Source: Bipolaris cookei (Eukaryota > Ascomycota > Dothideomycetes > Pleosporales > Pleosporaceae). From it: a stretch of 64,000 bases of DNA. Below, piece after piece: positions 24,768 to 36,080 of the stretch. The DNA lies in contig NRSV01000031.1 in NCBI GenBank assembly GCA_002286855.1, positions 186,001 through 250,000 on the forward strand, in the 5' to 3' direction. The notes below the pieces were generated by a model that saw only the letters and a program-made list of their open reading frames with translations, was not told the origin of the DNA and made no database searches. The position numbers were made by a program, and so were the translations under genes. Position 1 is the stretch's first letter. Each line of letters starts with the position of its first letter.

Positions 24768-27077
24768 TCAGACCACCTCGAAAGCATCCATGTCTCCAGT
24801 GGGCAGGTCGGGCACACCCACTGCACACCTCGCCGCGTCAATCATAGCTTCCACAATCTCAGGCGGATAATTCCTCTTGAGCATCACTCTCACATACTCG
24901 CTCAACAGGTTCAGTCCCACATCTCCAATATGTTCCTCGGTCAACTTCTCATACTCTCCCTCTTCTAGGTTCATCCTAGCCAACCGCTGCTCCAAAAGAA
25001 TATTGTATACTCTCACAACACGTTCCATATTCTTCTTGTTGGAGCGACTGTGGAAATATTGACTACGCACAGATTCTGACTCGCGCGCCAAATCTACCCA
25101 AGCCGTTTGTTTTTGCAAGATCTGGGCTGCTTTGTTGGTTGGAAATATGGAAAAATGGTGGCGAAGAACATGCAGGGCAACGAGCGAGCCAGCAAGGTCC
25201 TGAGTGTAGCCGAAACAGTGCATGATGAGTGACGTTATCGCTCCCTTGTCAGCACCCGCCATGCCCATTCTGAAACGATCAGCGTCGTAGCGACTGCGAC
25301 TTAGAGTTCGCCAGGATATCGTCTCTTTCAATAGCTCGCGAGGCGTGGGCAGGGCAGGATCATTCCGGGTAGCGTGGTCTCCAAGTGCTAGGCGAAGCGT
25401 TTTCCAAAGACAGCGGAGGCTTGCACCGTTCGGGAAAACACCTTTACTGCCTTCTTTTGGGTTGGTGAGGGCTTTGTAGACCATCCAGGCTTCACTGTAA
25501 GCACCCTGGCGACACTTGTTGTCCATGATGACATTCATGATAGTGGCATTCGGCTCAACCGTCGTCTCCTTGAGCTGACGGGTCAGGTACTCAACATGTT
25601 CCCATTGCAAGCTCTTAGCATGATGTTGCATGATCAGGGCAAACGTAGTAACATTGGCTGCAGGAACGCCTTGTAAAGTACCTGCACCCGTGTCGTAGTT
25701 GGTAAACTTCTTGTCGATGCTCCCGGTCCGTGAATCCGATGAATGTCTCGCGCGGGCTTTGCACGCTTCATCGATCATGCGCCACCCGATGTTCTCAGCC
25801 TTCAGAATATTTGGAATGTCTTTTGTACGTATTAAGGCTTTAAGCAGCATGTTGAAATGGAACGTCTCTGGTTGATATCCTCTTTTCAGCATTACATCCA
25901 GAATTTGAGCAGCTGCCTCTGGTGCCTTTTCCACAACAGCGGACTTCATCCAATCGCCGAATATATGGCCGTGATATACGGGCGGGAGAACTGAGATGAC
26001 ATCGAGAGCGATACTAGTCATTTTAGAAATGTCGGTGCCAAGACAATACAGCAAATGTAGTCTCCTCAAGACTGATTCAGCTCGACCAGTAGCTCCGCTG
26101 ACAAGCAAATAGCCACCCTTGACCATGTCTCGGAACACTTGCTTTGCGTCGGTCAGACTGCGGGCCTCTAGAAATCCCACAAGCCAAGCATCGTAGTCTT
26201 CAATTGTGCAAGCATCGCCTTTCTGCTCTCTCATCCTGACGTAGATTTGCTTTCCAATATGGTGGTGTTCTTGAAGATCCGAGCTTGTGTGAGCGCGAAA
26301 TACAACCATCATAACAGATGTGTCCCAATTAGGATACAGACGGAACAGCTCGTTCATGATGCACCGGCTACGATCAACATTCCCGAAGAGAGCATGTAGC
26401 TTAGCCCCAACTTCCAAATGTTCCGGTCTGTGGCTATGTGTTGCACTCTCAGGATCCGAAACATGGTCCTGCTCCCATGCGCTGATAGCGTAATCTTCCC
26501 TGCCACTAAGAAATGCTCTTTCGAGATATCCGGCCCTCTGCCCAACGGTCATGGTCCGTCCCACCCTCTCCATATCGCAAAGAAGCTGTTTCAAGTGTGC
26601 CTTTCGGTTTCGATTATTGGGCGAATCAACAGACTGAGTCGTCCATAGTAGATCCCAGGCTCTCTTCGACAGACGCGTCAAAACTTGAGGATAGATTGCT
26701 TTTGATAGCATATATGCCCGCCACAAGGGTGCGCGAAGACTATTATCACGGCCATCGGTGGCATTGACAGATTGTAGTACAATGTGAAGCCTTTTGAGTA
26801 CATATAGATTCCTGAAATGGCTATTTTCCAGAGAGATCAATGAGTGTTGTACATTTGCGAGCTTCTTGGGCTCTACAGTCCGAGTTGTGTCGCTAAGGGT
26901 TGCCTCCGAGCCGATTCTAGGTCCATTCAACGCCGTAAGTAGTCCCGTGGATTTCTGTATTGTCGGATTCCATTGTGGAATGTATGTCGGTATTTCGCGG
27001 GGGAACGTTCGGAGATAGCGCGTCTGGAAGTATGGAGCGGGGTGGGATGAGCATCGTAGTCGACAGAGACCGAGCAT
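24768..27077 (-). CDS. Mitochondrial pentatricopeptide repeat (PPR) protein
   Basis: Intronless protein of 769 residues. The start MLGLCRLRCSSHPAPYFQTR is Arg-rich and lacks acids, as in a mitochondrial presequence. The interior is helical with PPR-like units, e.g. YQPETFHFNMLLKALIRTKD and VEPNATIMNVIMDNKCRQGA. Fungal proteins of this class bind mitochondrial transcripts and act in their translation or stability; the target here is unknown. The conserved end VGVPDLPTGDMDAFEVV supports a complete gene. The frame is open to 27125, but ATG 27077 is the first start codon. The Fot1-like element begins only 125 bp upstream of it. Confidence 0.82.
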   Translation of the reverse strand: MLGLCRLRCSSHPAPYFQTRYLRTFPREIPTYIPQWNPTIQKSTGLLTALNGPRIGSEATLSDTTRTVEPKKLANVQHSLISLENSHFRNLYVLKRLHIVLQSVNATDGRDNSLRAPLWRAYMLSKAIYPQVLTRLSKRAWDLLWTTQSVDSPNNRNRKAHLKQLLCDMERVGRTMTVGQRAGYLERAFLSGREDYAISAWEQDHVSDPESATHSHRPEHLEVGAKLHALFGNVDRSRCIMNELFRLYPNWDTSVMMVVFRAHTSSDLQEHHHIGKQIYVRMREQKGDACTIEDYDAWLVGFLEARSLTDAKQVFRDMVKGGYLLVSGATGRAESVLRRLHLLYCLGTDISKMTSIALDVISVLPPVYHGHIFGDWMKSAVVEKAPEAAAQILDVMLKRGYQPETFHFNMLLKALIRTKDIPNILKAENIGWRMIDEACKARARHSSDSRTGSIDKKFTNYDTGAGTLQGVPAANVTTFALIMQHHAKSLQWEHVEYLTRQLKETTVEPNATIMNVIMDNKCRQGAYSEAWMVYKALTNPKEGSKGVFPNGASLRCLWKTLRLALGDHATRNDPALPTPRELLKETISWRTLSRSRYDADRFRMGMAGADKGAITSLIMHCFGYTQDLAGSLVALHVLRHHFSIFPTNKAAQILQKQTAWVDLARESESVRSQYFHSRSNKKNMERVVRVYNILLEQRLARMNLEEGEYEKLTEEHIGDVGLNLLSEYVRVMLKRNYPPEIVEAMIDAARCAVGVPDLPTGDMDAFEVV

Positions 27078-27201
27078 CAGCCAGTGCGGTCGCGAGTGGG
27101 CGAAAATAATAGAGCAATAACTCAATTTGGTCGCATTTCAGGGGATGACGGTTGTGCCTGTTCTCAAGTTCTCACTTTCGAAAAATGCCCAAATGGCGCT
27201 A

Positions 27202-27262
27202 GTGTTAACGTCAAGGATCAGCAAGCTAGCCACCCCACCAAACCTTGCCCGACTCTCTACAC
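27202..27262 (+). repeat. Left terminal inverted repeat of the Fot1-like element
   Basis: Reads inward through GATCAGCAAGCTAGCC and ACCCCACCAAAC; pairs without gaps with 28965-29025. TA at 27200-27201 is the presumed target copy. Confidence 0.8.
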
Positions 27263-27316
27263 CATTGATCCACAATAACGCAATAAAGTTAGATAAAACT
27301 TGAAAAACATAACTTA

Positions 27317-28954
27317 TTATCTAGCCCTATCATGAGTTCTGGTGTGGCCTTGAACGCGGCACTTCATGCACGTTGGCGGCGCGCGCTGACGTCGCTGACT
27401 GCTATCACCCTGCTCAGCCTCTACAACCACTCTTTCTGCCTCTGCAGCAAGCTGCTAAGCCTGCTGTACCTGGGGTACTCCACCAGAAGCAATATATTGA
27501 CGCTGGAAATTCTGCTTTTGTTGCCGGTGCTGATTTTCTTCACGTAGCCTCTTATTCTCCTCCGCGAGTATCGTTGCTGATTGCATTGCGAGCTGAGCGC
27601 TCTTAGCAAGCTGGCGTATAACAACGCTTGTTTGGCTCTCTGGCTGCAGGCGTAGTCGCTCTTGGATATAGTAAACCAGCTGCTGAAGCTGCTCTATTGT
27701 ATATGGTGTCTCTGTCTGCGCTGCTACCTGCGCTGCGGCGTTATTGTCTGTAGTTGTCTGTGGTGGAGACGGTGTTCTGGCTACTGTGAGCGACGATAGA
27801 ACGCGATAGGGATAAGGAGGGACAGGGCCTTTTGCCGGAAAGCCTGCATGGATGTTGTGCTGTGTGAAAACTGTCGGCCGGATCCGTGTATAGGTTGTAA
27901 GGAAGTCGATCTTGTCAATATGGTAGACCTCATGACTGGCGAGCTCCTCAACCTCGCGTCCGTACGCGTGCTTAAGAGGAGAGTAGCAGCTCACATCTAG
28001 TGGCTGGAGGAGATGGGAGGTGTGAGGCGGCATACAGAGAGTGATAATCTTATTCTCTGCGCAGTACTGGTCAAACTCTGGTGTAGCGTGGCTGTTGTGG
28101 CCGTCTAGAATAAGAAGCCGATAGACTCCAGCTGTTCGAGCCGCCGTATGCTGATTGAAGTGCATCACCCACTCTACGCTAATCTAATCAGTCTTCCAGC
28201 CATTATCTGATACTGTGACAGTCCAGTTTGGTGGGAGGCCTTGGTACCAGCTACTCTGGTGGGCCTTACCAGACAGGATTATAAGCGGTGGAAGACACCA
28301 GCCGGACGCATTAATACACTCAATTACTGTCACCCACTCGCGATTACCTGGCTGTATAATAACTGCTCGACCAACTCTTTTAGAGCTATTCACGACTTTT
28401 GACGTTGCAGCGACGCCTATCGCAAACCCAGTCTCGTCAAAGCTGTAGATATCTTGGTCTAGAACGCCGTACGTCTGGCGCGTCTCTTCTACAAGTTTAA
28501 ACCACGTTGCAATTATAGTAGGATCTTTATACTGGGCGCGCTGGCTATTAAGCCTTCTAGTCCACTTTGTCTGAAGCTCTGGCTGGCCTTAAATAAAGCG
28601 CGACACCCATTTCTTGCCAACAGGTTGTAGAGGTGGATCTTGACCACGCGCGACGAGTAGAGCATCTACCATCCGTCGCACATCGATGATATGAGGTGGA
28701 AATCCTCGCCGGTCTAAGTCTAAGATCCACTGTACGAGAGACTGCTCTTCAATAGGCGATAGCTTACAATTAGCAGGTCGTATCTCTGATCGTGGCTGGG
28801 TGCCACCGACGCGCGCCTGGAGTGTGGACCTTGGTACTTCAAAAGCCATCGCGAGAGCGCGGAGAGATTGTTTTGGATTATTACGATAGAACGAGATAGC
28901 AAGACTTATTCTGCCTTCACGAGAAGTCTGTATAGAACGTTGTTGTCGCGGCAT
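27317..28954 (-). pseudogene. Transposase of the Fot1/pogo element with three nonsense codons
   Basis: From ATG 28954 to the natural TAA at 27317-27319 the frame spans 546 codons. Domains in order: an N-terminal psq-type helix-turn-helix (SLRALAMAFEVPRSTLQARV), a CENP-B-type helix-turn-helix (LSPIEEQSLVQWILDLDRRG), the DDE catalytic core and a C-terminal zinc knuckle (CMKCRVQGHTRTHDR). Catalytic acids visible are Asp in YSFDETGF, Asp in LILDGHNSH and Asp in LLQPLDVS, the D-D-D set of the pogo/Fot1 branch. In-frame stops are TAA at 28589-28591, TAG at 28184-28186 and TAG at 27455-27457. The copy should not make active transposase, although it is otherwise whole. Confidence 0.9.
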
Positions 28955-28964
28955 TGTAGTAGTT

Positions 28965-29025
28965 GTGTAGAACGTCGCGTAAAGTTTGGTGGGGTAGCCA
29001 GCTTGCTGATCTTTAACATAACGCA
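28965..29025 (-). repeat. Right terminal inverted repeat of the Fot1-like element
   Basis: Reverse-complement partner of 27202-27262; TA follows at 29026-29027. Confidence 0.8.
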
Positions 29026-32000
29026 TATTCATATGACATGGTGCACTAAAATCTAGGCCCAGTCCCAATGCTGGACATCTATCACTTCACTGCCAGGTCT
29101 CGTAGATGCAAAGCCTTCTGGCTTTTCTCTCTTTAATCTCCGCACTTGTAAAGAGAAGTGTGTTTTCTATGTGGGATTCTGAATGGCCAGACTTACTCTC
29201 AATGCTGGGAGAACCAAACATACAAAAGTAAATGGTGTAAACATTGTAGTTAATCTTTGTACTAAACTCATTTAAAGAAGGAGATCACAAAGTTGTTTAC
29301 ACTTTTGGTTGGGGCAAGAAGTAACTTGACTGATGAATGTGTAGTACGGAAACCATGATAATTATCGAGCCAGTATTTCACATAGCAACTTTACTTGTGA
29401 AAATGATAAACCACTTCCAATTGCAAAAAAGGGAAGAACGTTTGCCTCCGTCTTGTTATATTCATCCAAGTTCATCGTATCGATATCTAAGAATAAAAAT
29501 GGGACTCGATAACCATTTTGAGAAGAGTTCTGTCATTATGTGTAAAGATCTACGATGCTTTTCATGGCCATTTCGACATCGCTTGAGAGTTTGAGAAAGT
29601 CATGAGAGGACATGTAGTTGACTACATGGAGTACGTCAAACGAGTTATTCCCAATCGACTGAGTGTACACTAGACACAACCTGGGATTTTCTAAGCCCAT
29701 GAGTCGATGAGATGTGGAGACGTCTGTTTCGGTGTTGAACACTTGATCGTATGGAAACAGGAAATCAAGAATACAAATAAGACAAAAAGACCATCACATT
29801 ATCGTGATTTCAAGGCAAATAGGAAACTCAGTAGGCCATACATGCGTAGTTAATAATCAAGATCTTCAAGATACAACCTCTGTTTCGCATGTGGCCGAGG
29901 GACGCCGCAATAGAGTTTGCATGATGTGTGGAAACATCTCGTTTGGCCACAACCGGGCGACAGATGCAGGTCAATGTCAGAGATTTTGAAGCTGAGAATG
30001 CGCTTCGATCACAACATGTGGTTTAGAACTGATATCGGCCAGGAGAAGAAAGAATCCGGGGAGTGAATACAAGGGTGACCGATTTCGCGCGGAGCAATGG
30101 AAGCATCGGTGATAGACATCTTTGTATCGCAGCGTCCCTTCTCGCTGACATAAGTAAATAACTTCAAGAATGGTTGAGAAGCAGTACATCTGAACACCCT
30201 TTCCTTTTACCGAGATGCAGTCGCATTTGTATGCACCAAGAATGTCGAACGCTATTGTCGGAAAGCGCACCAATGGCAACACAGCTCTGTATATTCAGCG
30301 AAATACAGTCAATGAGAGGATGTATGGTGATAGGACTCTTACGGATGTGCTAACAAGCAATCCATTCCTTCCCGTAACTCGCATCGTGATGATCGCCGAC
30401 CACTAGCACGTGTGTTGTTTAGTACAGATGCGCCGCGCCGATGATCAACCGTTTAGAAGGACCTGCAAAGTGATCGCCCAACCAAGACCCGAATGTAGTC
30501 CGGCAAAGCCGCAAGAGTATGTCATCGCTTCCCGGCTTACCTGCGGAACTTCCCATTACTACCAAAGCATAGCACTAAAAGCTGAGCTAGTTGTAGATAG
30601 CGTGTCAACCAAGGTAGACGCAACTTCGGAATGTGGGTGGTGGGCGCGACTAGACAGACAAGTGCATGGGGTAGATGGAGTAGCGATGGAGTAGTGATGG
30701 AGTGTCCATAGATAGGAATCGGAATGTGGAAATTGCTTTGTGTTGATATTCGAGGTCCTGGTTTTCAAAGGCATACACATGTATCGTTAGTGTTAAGGAA
30801 TGACCGATATCTCTTGGAGGTGCCTCGTTCCGGTGAAGAGCTTTAGTTGTCGTGGCTGTGCCCACACACTAACTTCTATCGACAGGATTGGGTGTGCATA
30901 TAGATATACGCTGCTTTTCATTCATATGTATGCGTGGATCAAATGCATGTAAATACCCTGCATAGGGATCGTAGGAATACGAGTGATGAACGCGGGGATG
31001 TGATGCTTGTGCTTGTGAGTTGCGATGTTGGGTCGCAATTTTCGGCCGAAAATCAACCTTAAAAAAGACTGGAACAATTGCGTCACAGCCGCCACTGTGG
31101 TCGGACACAACGCATGCGACCCATGGGAAAGGGGCAAACGTCCTGGAAATCTCAATACACCCCATCGCATGGCCTCGTTTCAATGTCGTGTCAGGTATAG
31201 CATGTAAGACTGCCCTATTAACTGGGGGTTGTTTGGCCTCGTGCCGTAAGATAGATGGTTGCTAGAATGTGATACTTTCAAGCGGCGGGTCTCTAGATTC
31301 ATCGGATAAAACATCGGGAAAATTGAGCCCCTAACACGTGGAGTATGTCATATAATAGACGTGAGTGGTAGAGAATTTTCGGTTGTGGCGTCCTAGGCTC
31401 GGAGAGATGCCTCCTAGGTCTAGTACCGTTTACCATTGGCACCCAAACGGTGACTTGGCTAGAAGATGCCAATATGTGTGCAGCCTATCGTCACTGGGAC
31501 GAAATCAACAGAGCTGAAAGAACAAACTAGAAAAGGATATTGGAGGGGTGACGTGTGTCATGTAGGAGGCGCGCAGCACTTTCCTCCCTCATGGAGACAC
31601 TAGACTGACACTCAGCCTTCCCAGGAATAGACCGATTGGCTCTGTAAGTCCCCTTGTTTCACACGCCCTGGGGATTGTGCATCTAATTGATATTGATATG
31701 TGCCAAATTGCGGGATGCTTGTGCTTGCAAGGAAGAGTGGAGCAGCGGGTGACGTCGAGATTTTGGGGTGCGGTCCTGGTCGACGTATGTATGTAAGATG
31801 ATCGATACCGTTGCGAACACGACTTGCAGAAAGAAAGTGCCGATTGCCATGTGGCACAAGCAGCTAAAGCATACCAGAGCCCTTTTGCCGAGAGAACTAT
31901 TCATGGTGGACATTCCCATGGGCGGGTGCGGATGACTTGAATGCCTGCATTACTTAGTGGTGCATGCCCAGTCGCTTCTTCTGCCGCTTGGGCGCGGAAC

Positions 32001-32726
32001 CAGGCACTATCTTCGGGGCACTCTCCGGCTTTGCTATGGGTTCACGATAACCCACCGTGTCTCAGCGCTCTCCAAGAAGTTTAAGCATCGAAAAATGCCA
32101 AGCAAGGCTGGATTTTGAAGGATTTCGCTCGGCAAAGGTGCCCGGTGAGGCTCAGCGGCACAAGTCCGGGGGCTGTCTCCTTTCCGTATCTCGACCTTTC
32201 CTGCATGTTAGGCGAACCCCTTCACCCGCTGTTCGCGAAAAGTATGATCTCCGTTGCTGACAGCGATTGCCCTGCAGGGCTTGCAGAGAGATCCACTTCA
32301 ACATGTCTGGGGCAACTTCGTTCATCCTAGTTTTAATTCCATCATTGGTTGGATTCCACGCCTGTGGAACCTAGTGCAGGTCCTGCGATGTGTGGAGCAG
32401 GGATTACCTCTACGGCAACGGAACTCTGATTGCGATGAAGAATGCCGCTTGGTGAAAGACACTAGAGTCGCTCAAGCCCCGCCTCCCACTACGCTATAGT
32501 TACCGTCTTCCCTCCCATGGCGCCACGTTTCTATGGTCGTTCGTCTCTCTTCTACTTTTCTCGAAAGAGCTGGCCCCTGGAGAACAGTGGCTTGGACTGG
32601 TTCCTCGCATGATACTAAATATTCTCCGTTCCCCCATGCAGCATCGGAGTCAGGACTTGTTTTAGAACACATCTGCTTTCTTATTTCGTTTGTTCAGTCT
32701 CGAGCCGTGCACGAACGAAAGAAAGA
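29026..32726. other. Gene-poor region between the transposon and the CFEM receptor
   Basis: About 3.7 kb with no supported gene; the part next to the transposon is AT-rich. A 35-codon minus-strand frame at 31954-32061 ends in a basic, protein-like tail (PKRQKKRLGMHH) and may be the last exon of a lost gene. A 78-codon minus-strand ORF from ATG 31919 has two hydrophobic stretches but no other support. Confidence 0.4.
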
Positions 32727-34265
32727 ATGAAGTCCCTGCAATTCCTGCTCTCGTTACTAGTATGGATGCAGCTGGCACTTGCCCAGGATTTGGCTCACGA
32801 TGATTCGGCTTTGGTATCAGCGGTGGCACAGCTTCCCGACTGCGCGGTATGTTCCATCTTGATCATCTCGGGGACGTATACTAATACAACTATCTAGCAT
32901 GAGTGTCTAGTCACGGCTGTCTCCAAGTCATCATGTGCATTGAACAACGCAACTTGCATATGCCATGACATGCAATTACAGCACCAAGTCGAGATTTGTG
33001 TGCATAAAACATGCACGCTGAGGCAGGGGCTGAGTGAGTGTTTCTTTATCGTGACTATCAACACCGCTAATTTGAAATCCAGTGACCAAAAATGCGACCT
33101 CGACAGTATGTCACGCTCCGATACGTTATAGAGGCGAGAGTGTCCGCGTGTCCAACATTGTTATTGCTGTCTTGACTGCTGCCTTCGGTCTTACTAGGCT
33201 CTTCTATAGAGCATTCTTCTCTGGCGGCGAACTAGCATATGACGACTGGTGCGTTCTCGTCGCTCTAATTTCAGGGGCACCGTCTGTTATCATCATTGAC
33301 CGGGCTGTCGTGCCCAACGGACTCGGAAGAGATGTTTGGACGGTCGATCCTAACAAAATCACCGAGTTTGCCAAGTATCTTTTTGGCTTAGAAGTGCTCT
33401 ACTTCTTCCACATCGCTTTATTGAAGCTCATGCTCCTTTTCTTCTTTTTACGGATTTTCCCGAAGCAAGGAATTAAAAAAATCCTTTGGGCGACTATCAT
33501 CTTCACCTGCCTCTACGCCATTGCATTCATCATCGCGTCGATTTTCCAATGCCGACCGATATCATACAACTGGTTGAAATGGGACGGAGAACACGACGGC
33601 CAATGCATCAACATCAACGCCCTCGCATGGTCCAACGCCATTATCAGCATCGTCACGGATATTTGGATGCTTGTTGTACCATTATGGGAAGTCTTTCAGC
33701 TACAGTTATCCTGGCGCAAGAAGTTCAGCGTAGCTATCATGTTCTGTGTGGGTACATTGTGAGTTTAGCCCATGCCCATTGAAAGAGCTCAAGTGCTGAT
33801 CTTGTATCCAGCGTGACTGTCATTTCCGTTCTTCGTCTACGATCTCTTGTGACTTTTGCCGCTTCCATGAACCCAACATGGGATCAGGTCGACGTCATCA
33901 CTTGGTCAAATCTCGAGCTCAATATCGGTATCATGTGCGCTAATCTACCTACATTACGCGTCATACTCGTACGATTATTTCCCAAGATCCTGGGTACAAC
34001 CAGAGCCACCGACCGAACAGCGTATTACGGAAATGGAAATCAAAGTTTTAGAATGAAGAAAGAGGACATTGCTTTAGCAAGTAAGGGAGGGAAGTCGTTC
34101 GGTTCGAGGAAAGGAGGTAATCAGGATGTCATCACATATACGACCACTTACGAAGTACGACATACTGATAGCGATGAGCAGTCGCTTGTGGGAATGGAGA
34201 TGGGTCGATTTGGCCAACAGAAGCCAGCGAACCAAAGTAGTCGCACAAGTATCTCAAGCGTATAA
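32727..34265 (+). CDS. CFEM-domain, Pth11-like seven-membrane-helix receptor
   Basis: Putative cell-surface receptor of 461 residues. Exons are 32727-32846, 32898-33033, 33083-33758 and 33812-34265 (introns 51, 49 and 53 nt). A signal peptide (MKSLQFLLSLLVWMQLALAQ) precedes an extracellular CFEM domain at about residues 37-105, with eight cysteines in the usual spacing: PDC, HEC, SSC, ATC, ICH, EIC, KTC, TVC. Seven hydrophobic helices follow, with the rhodopsin-like pattern of fungal Pth11-related proteins (LAYDDWCVLVALI, QCRPISYNW, DIWMLVVPLWEVFQLQL). The cytosolic tail is rich in Ser, Lys and Gly. Members are implicated in surface sensing and, in some plant pathogens, host infection; the ligand here is unknown. 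Confidence 0.9.
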
Positions 34266-35024
34266 TTTCGGAGTTTTATTATGCCTCTTTTAATATGAAA
34301 CCAACTATTCTTAGTGAAAATTCCAAATTCCCGGAATGAATAGTCTCAAAAAGTACCCATGGGTAGTCCCAGTGCAGGAACCCCACAAAAAGGGTGCATT
34401 TGATTAAGCAGCTATACTATACCTATGACAAGTAGAGAGGTAGCATTTCTAACCCCGCGTTCCCTCATTCAGATAACAAAGCAGTGTACGCTAATGCCAT
34501 ATACTAAACGAAGGGTTCGCTGGGCTAGACTCTACATCCCAGCAATGATTGAAGATAGTCGCAAAACGTAGACAAGCAAGGATCCCCGAAAGCACACAAC
34601 CAGTTAAAGCTACATGGCTGATCCTACTTGCACTGAGCTAAGTTATACTATCTTCCTGTAAATGCCTTGCCTACTCATAACCTCAGAAGTTGCCATAGTT
34701 TTACCATTGCCATGATATACAACCTTCCAGCCAGGCTCTCAATCTAATCTCGATTTCAGCGCAACGTCTGAGAAAAAAAATTAATAAGATAATATACTGA
34801 ATACAAAATGCTGATATCAGCTCTAAAATACTTTCATAGGATGGTTGTCACCAGAATCAGCTATAACAAGACGCTTTACCGGTCCAAACAAGTGTTGTTG
34901 ACAGATTTACTTTATAACATTCGAATACAGTCAAATAGAAATTAAAAGTTTCATTCATGTTATGTCATCTAAACTACAAATACAGGATATTGTTATCGCC
35001 AATATATATTCTCATACCAAGAAC
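34266..35024. other. Intergenic, convergent 3' ends
   Basis: AT-rich 0.76-kb stretch between the receptor and the alcohol dehydrogenase; no gene or repeat seen. Confidence 0.55.
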
Positions 35025-36080
35025 CTAGTTCTTGAGCACATAACGGTACCTAGGCAGGCCCTTTTCGAAATCAATAATAACATCGTTAGCCTCAGACATG
35101 GGCCTGACCTGGACCCAAGCCTTGAGGTTCGTCTTCTTTGCCAACTCCAGCATGTCGGCAATGTGCTGCCTGGTACCAATGAGAGAACCAGCAATCTTCA
35201 AGTTCTTGAATATCAAGCCCATGGGGGAGAAGCTGGGAAGTGGGTCGTCGGGGGCGCCGAGCTGAACAAAAGTACCGTTTACGTCAAGGAGGTTGAGGTA
35301 CTGGTCGAGTGCGAAACCGCCAGAGATGGTGGAAATGATGATGTCGAGGCCGCCGGCGTTCTTGTTCATCCATTCGGGGTCCTCGCCAGTAGCGATGAAC
35401 CTATCAGCGCCGAGTTCCAGCGCGTCGGCCTTCTTGGAAGAGGAGCGCGAGATGGCAACGACTTCGTCGCAACCGAGGGCCTTTGCGAAAAGAAGAGCGA
35501 AGTGACCAAGACCGCCGATTCCGACAACACCGACGCGCTTTCCTGGGCCGGCACCGTAGGTAACCAGGGGGTTGTAGACAGTTACACCACCGCACATGAG
35601 AGGGGCAGCGTACTCAGAAGGAAGACCTTCCGGGATAGGAATAGCGAAAGAAGCCGGTCCACGCCATTTCTTTGCGTAACCTCCTTGGGCCTTGTCGCCA
35701 GTCTTGTACTTTGAGTTGTAGGTCATGACTAAGTTGTTGCAGTTGGACTCTTGCTTAGTCTTGCAAGGCCTGCAGCTCTCACAACAGTCAGACTGCGCAC
35801 CAACACCGACGCGGTCGCCGACCTTGAGGTCCTTGACGTCGTCTCCGACACGAGTAACCTTGCCAATGATCTCGTGACCAACGACGAGAGGGTAGTCTGA
35901 GGGGCCCCAGCCGGAGCGGAGGGTGTGGATGTCGGAGCCGCAGACACCGCAGTGGCTGATTTCCATCTCAACGTCTGTGGACTCGAAGTTCTTAGGGGTG
36001 TAGTCGCCCCATTTCATGTTGCCGTCGGCGGCAGAGGGGTCGTGAGCTACCCAGCCCTGGAAGTCGGATGATGAGGACAT
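35025..36080 (-). CDS. NADP-dependent alcohol dehydrogenase, cinnamyl alcohol dehydrogenase type
   Basis: Zinc-dependent medium-chain dehydrogenase of 351 residues that should interconvert aldehydes and alcohols with NADP(H), close to yeast Adh6/Adh7. Catalytic zinc ligands are Cys44 (HCGVCGSD), His69-Glu70 (VGHE) and Cys163 (MCGGVT). Structural zinc ligands are Cys100, Cys103, Cys106 and Cys114. The nucleotide-binding loop is GIGGLGH at about 187-193, followed by SRSSSKK, a basic patch typical of NADP users. The gene is intronless. An upstream in-frame codon reaches 36119, but MSSSSDFQGW at 36080 matches the family start. Codon use is strongly biased, suggesting good expression. Confidence 0.9.
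   Translation of the reverse strand: MSSSSDFQGWVAHDPSAADGNMKWGDYTPKNFESTDVEMEISHCGVCGSDIHTLRSGWGPSDYPLVVGHEIIGKVTRVGDDVKDLKVGDRVGVGAQSDCCESCRPCKTKQESNCNNLVMTYNSKYKTGDKAQGGYAKKWRGPASFAIPIPEGLPSEYAAPLMCGGVTVYNPLVTYGAGPGKRVGVVGIGGLGHFALLFAKALGCDEVVAISRSSSKKADALELGADRFIATGEDPEWMNKNAGGLDIIISTISGGFALDQYLNLLDVNGTFVQLGAPDDPLPSFSPMGLIFKNLKIAGSLIGTRQHIADMLELAKKTNLKAWVQVRPMSEANDVIIDFEKGLPRYRYVLKN

Larger units (their letters stand above)
27202..29025 (-). mobile_element. Fot1/pogo-type DNA transposon (Tc1-mariner superfamily), defective
   Basis: Element of about 1,824 bp with 61-bp imperfect terminal inverted repeats (46 of 61 bases match) flanked on each side by TA, the expected target duplication. 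It carries one transposase frame on the minus strand, open end to end except for three stop codons and without any frameshift. Most differences between the two terminal repeats are C/T or G/A transitions, and each stop could come from a Gln codon by C-to-T, as RIP would cause. The outermost six bases of the repeats match poorly, so the ends are exact only to a few bases. Confidence 0.88.

Noticed and set aside
30559..30865. Minus-strand short frames near 30.7 kb
   Set aside because: No ATG in good context, no homology signal, no splice sites.
31683..31919. 78-codon minus-strand ORF with hydrophobic start
   Set aside because: ATG present but the hydrophobic stretches are weak and nothing else supports a gene; kept only as a remark in the regional entry.
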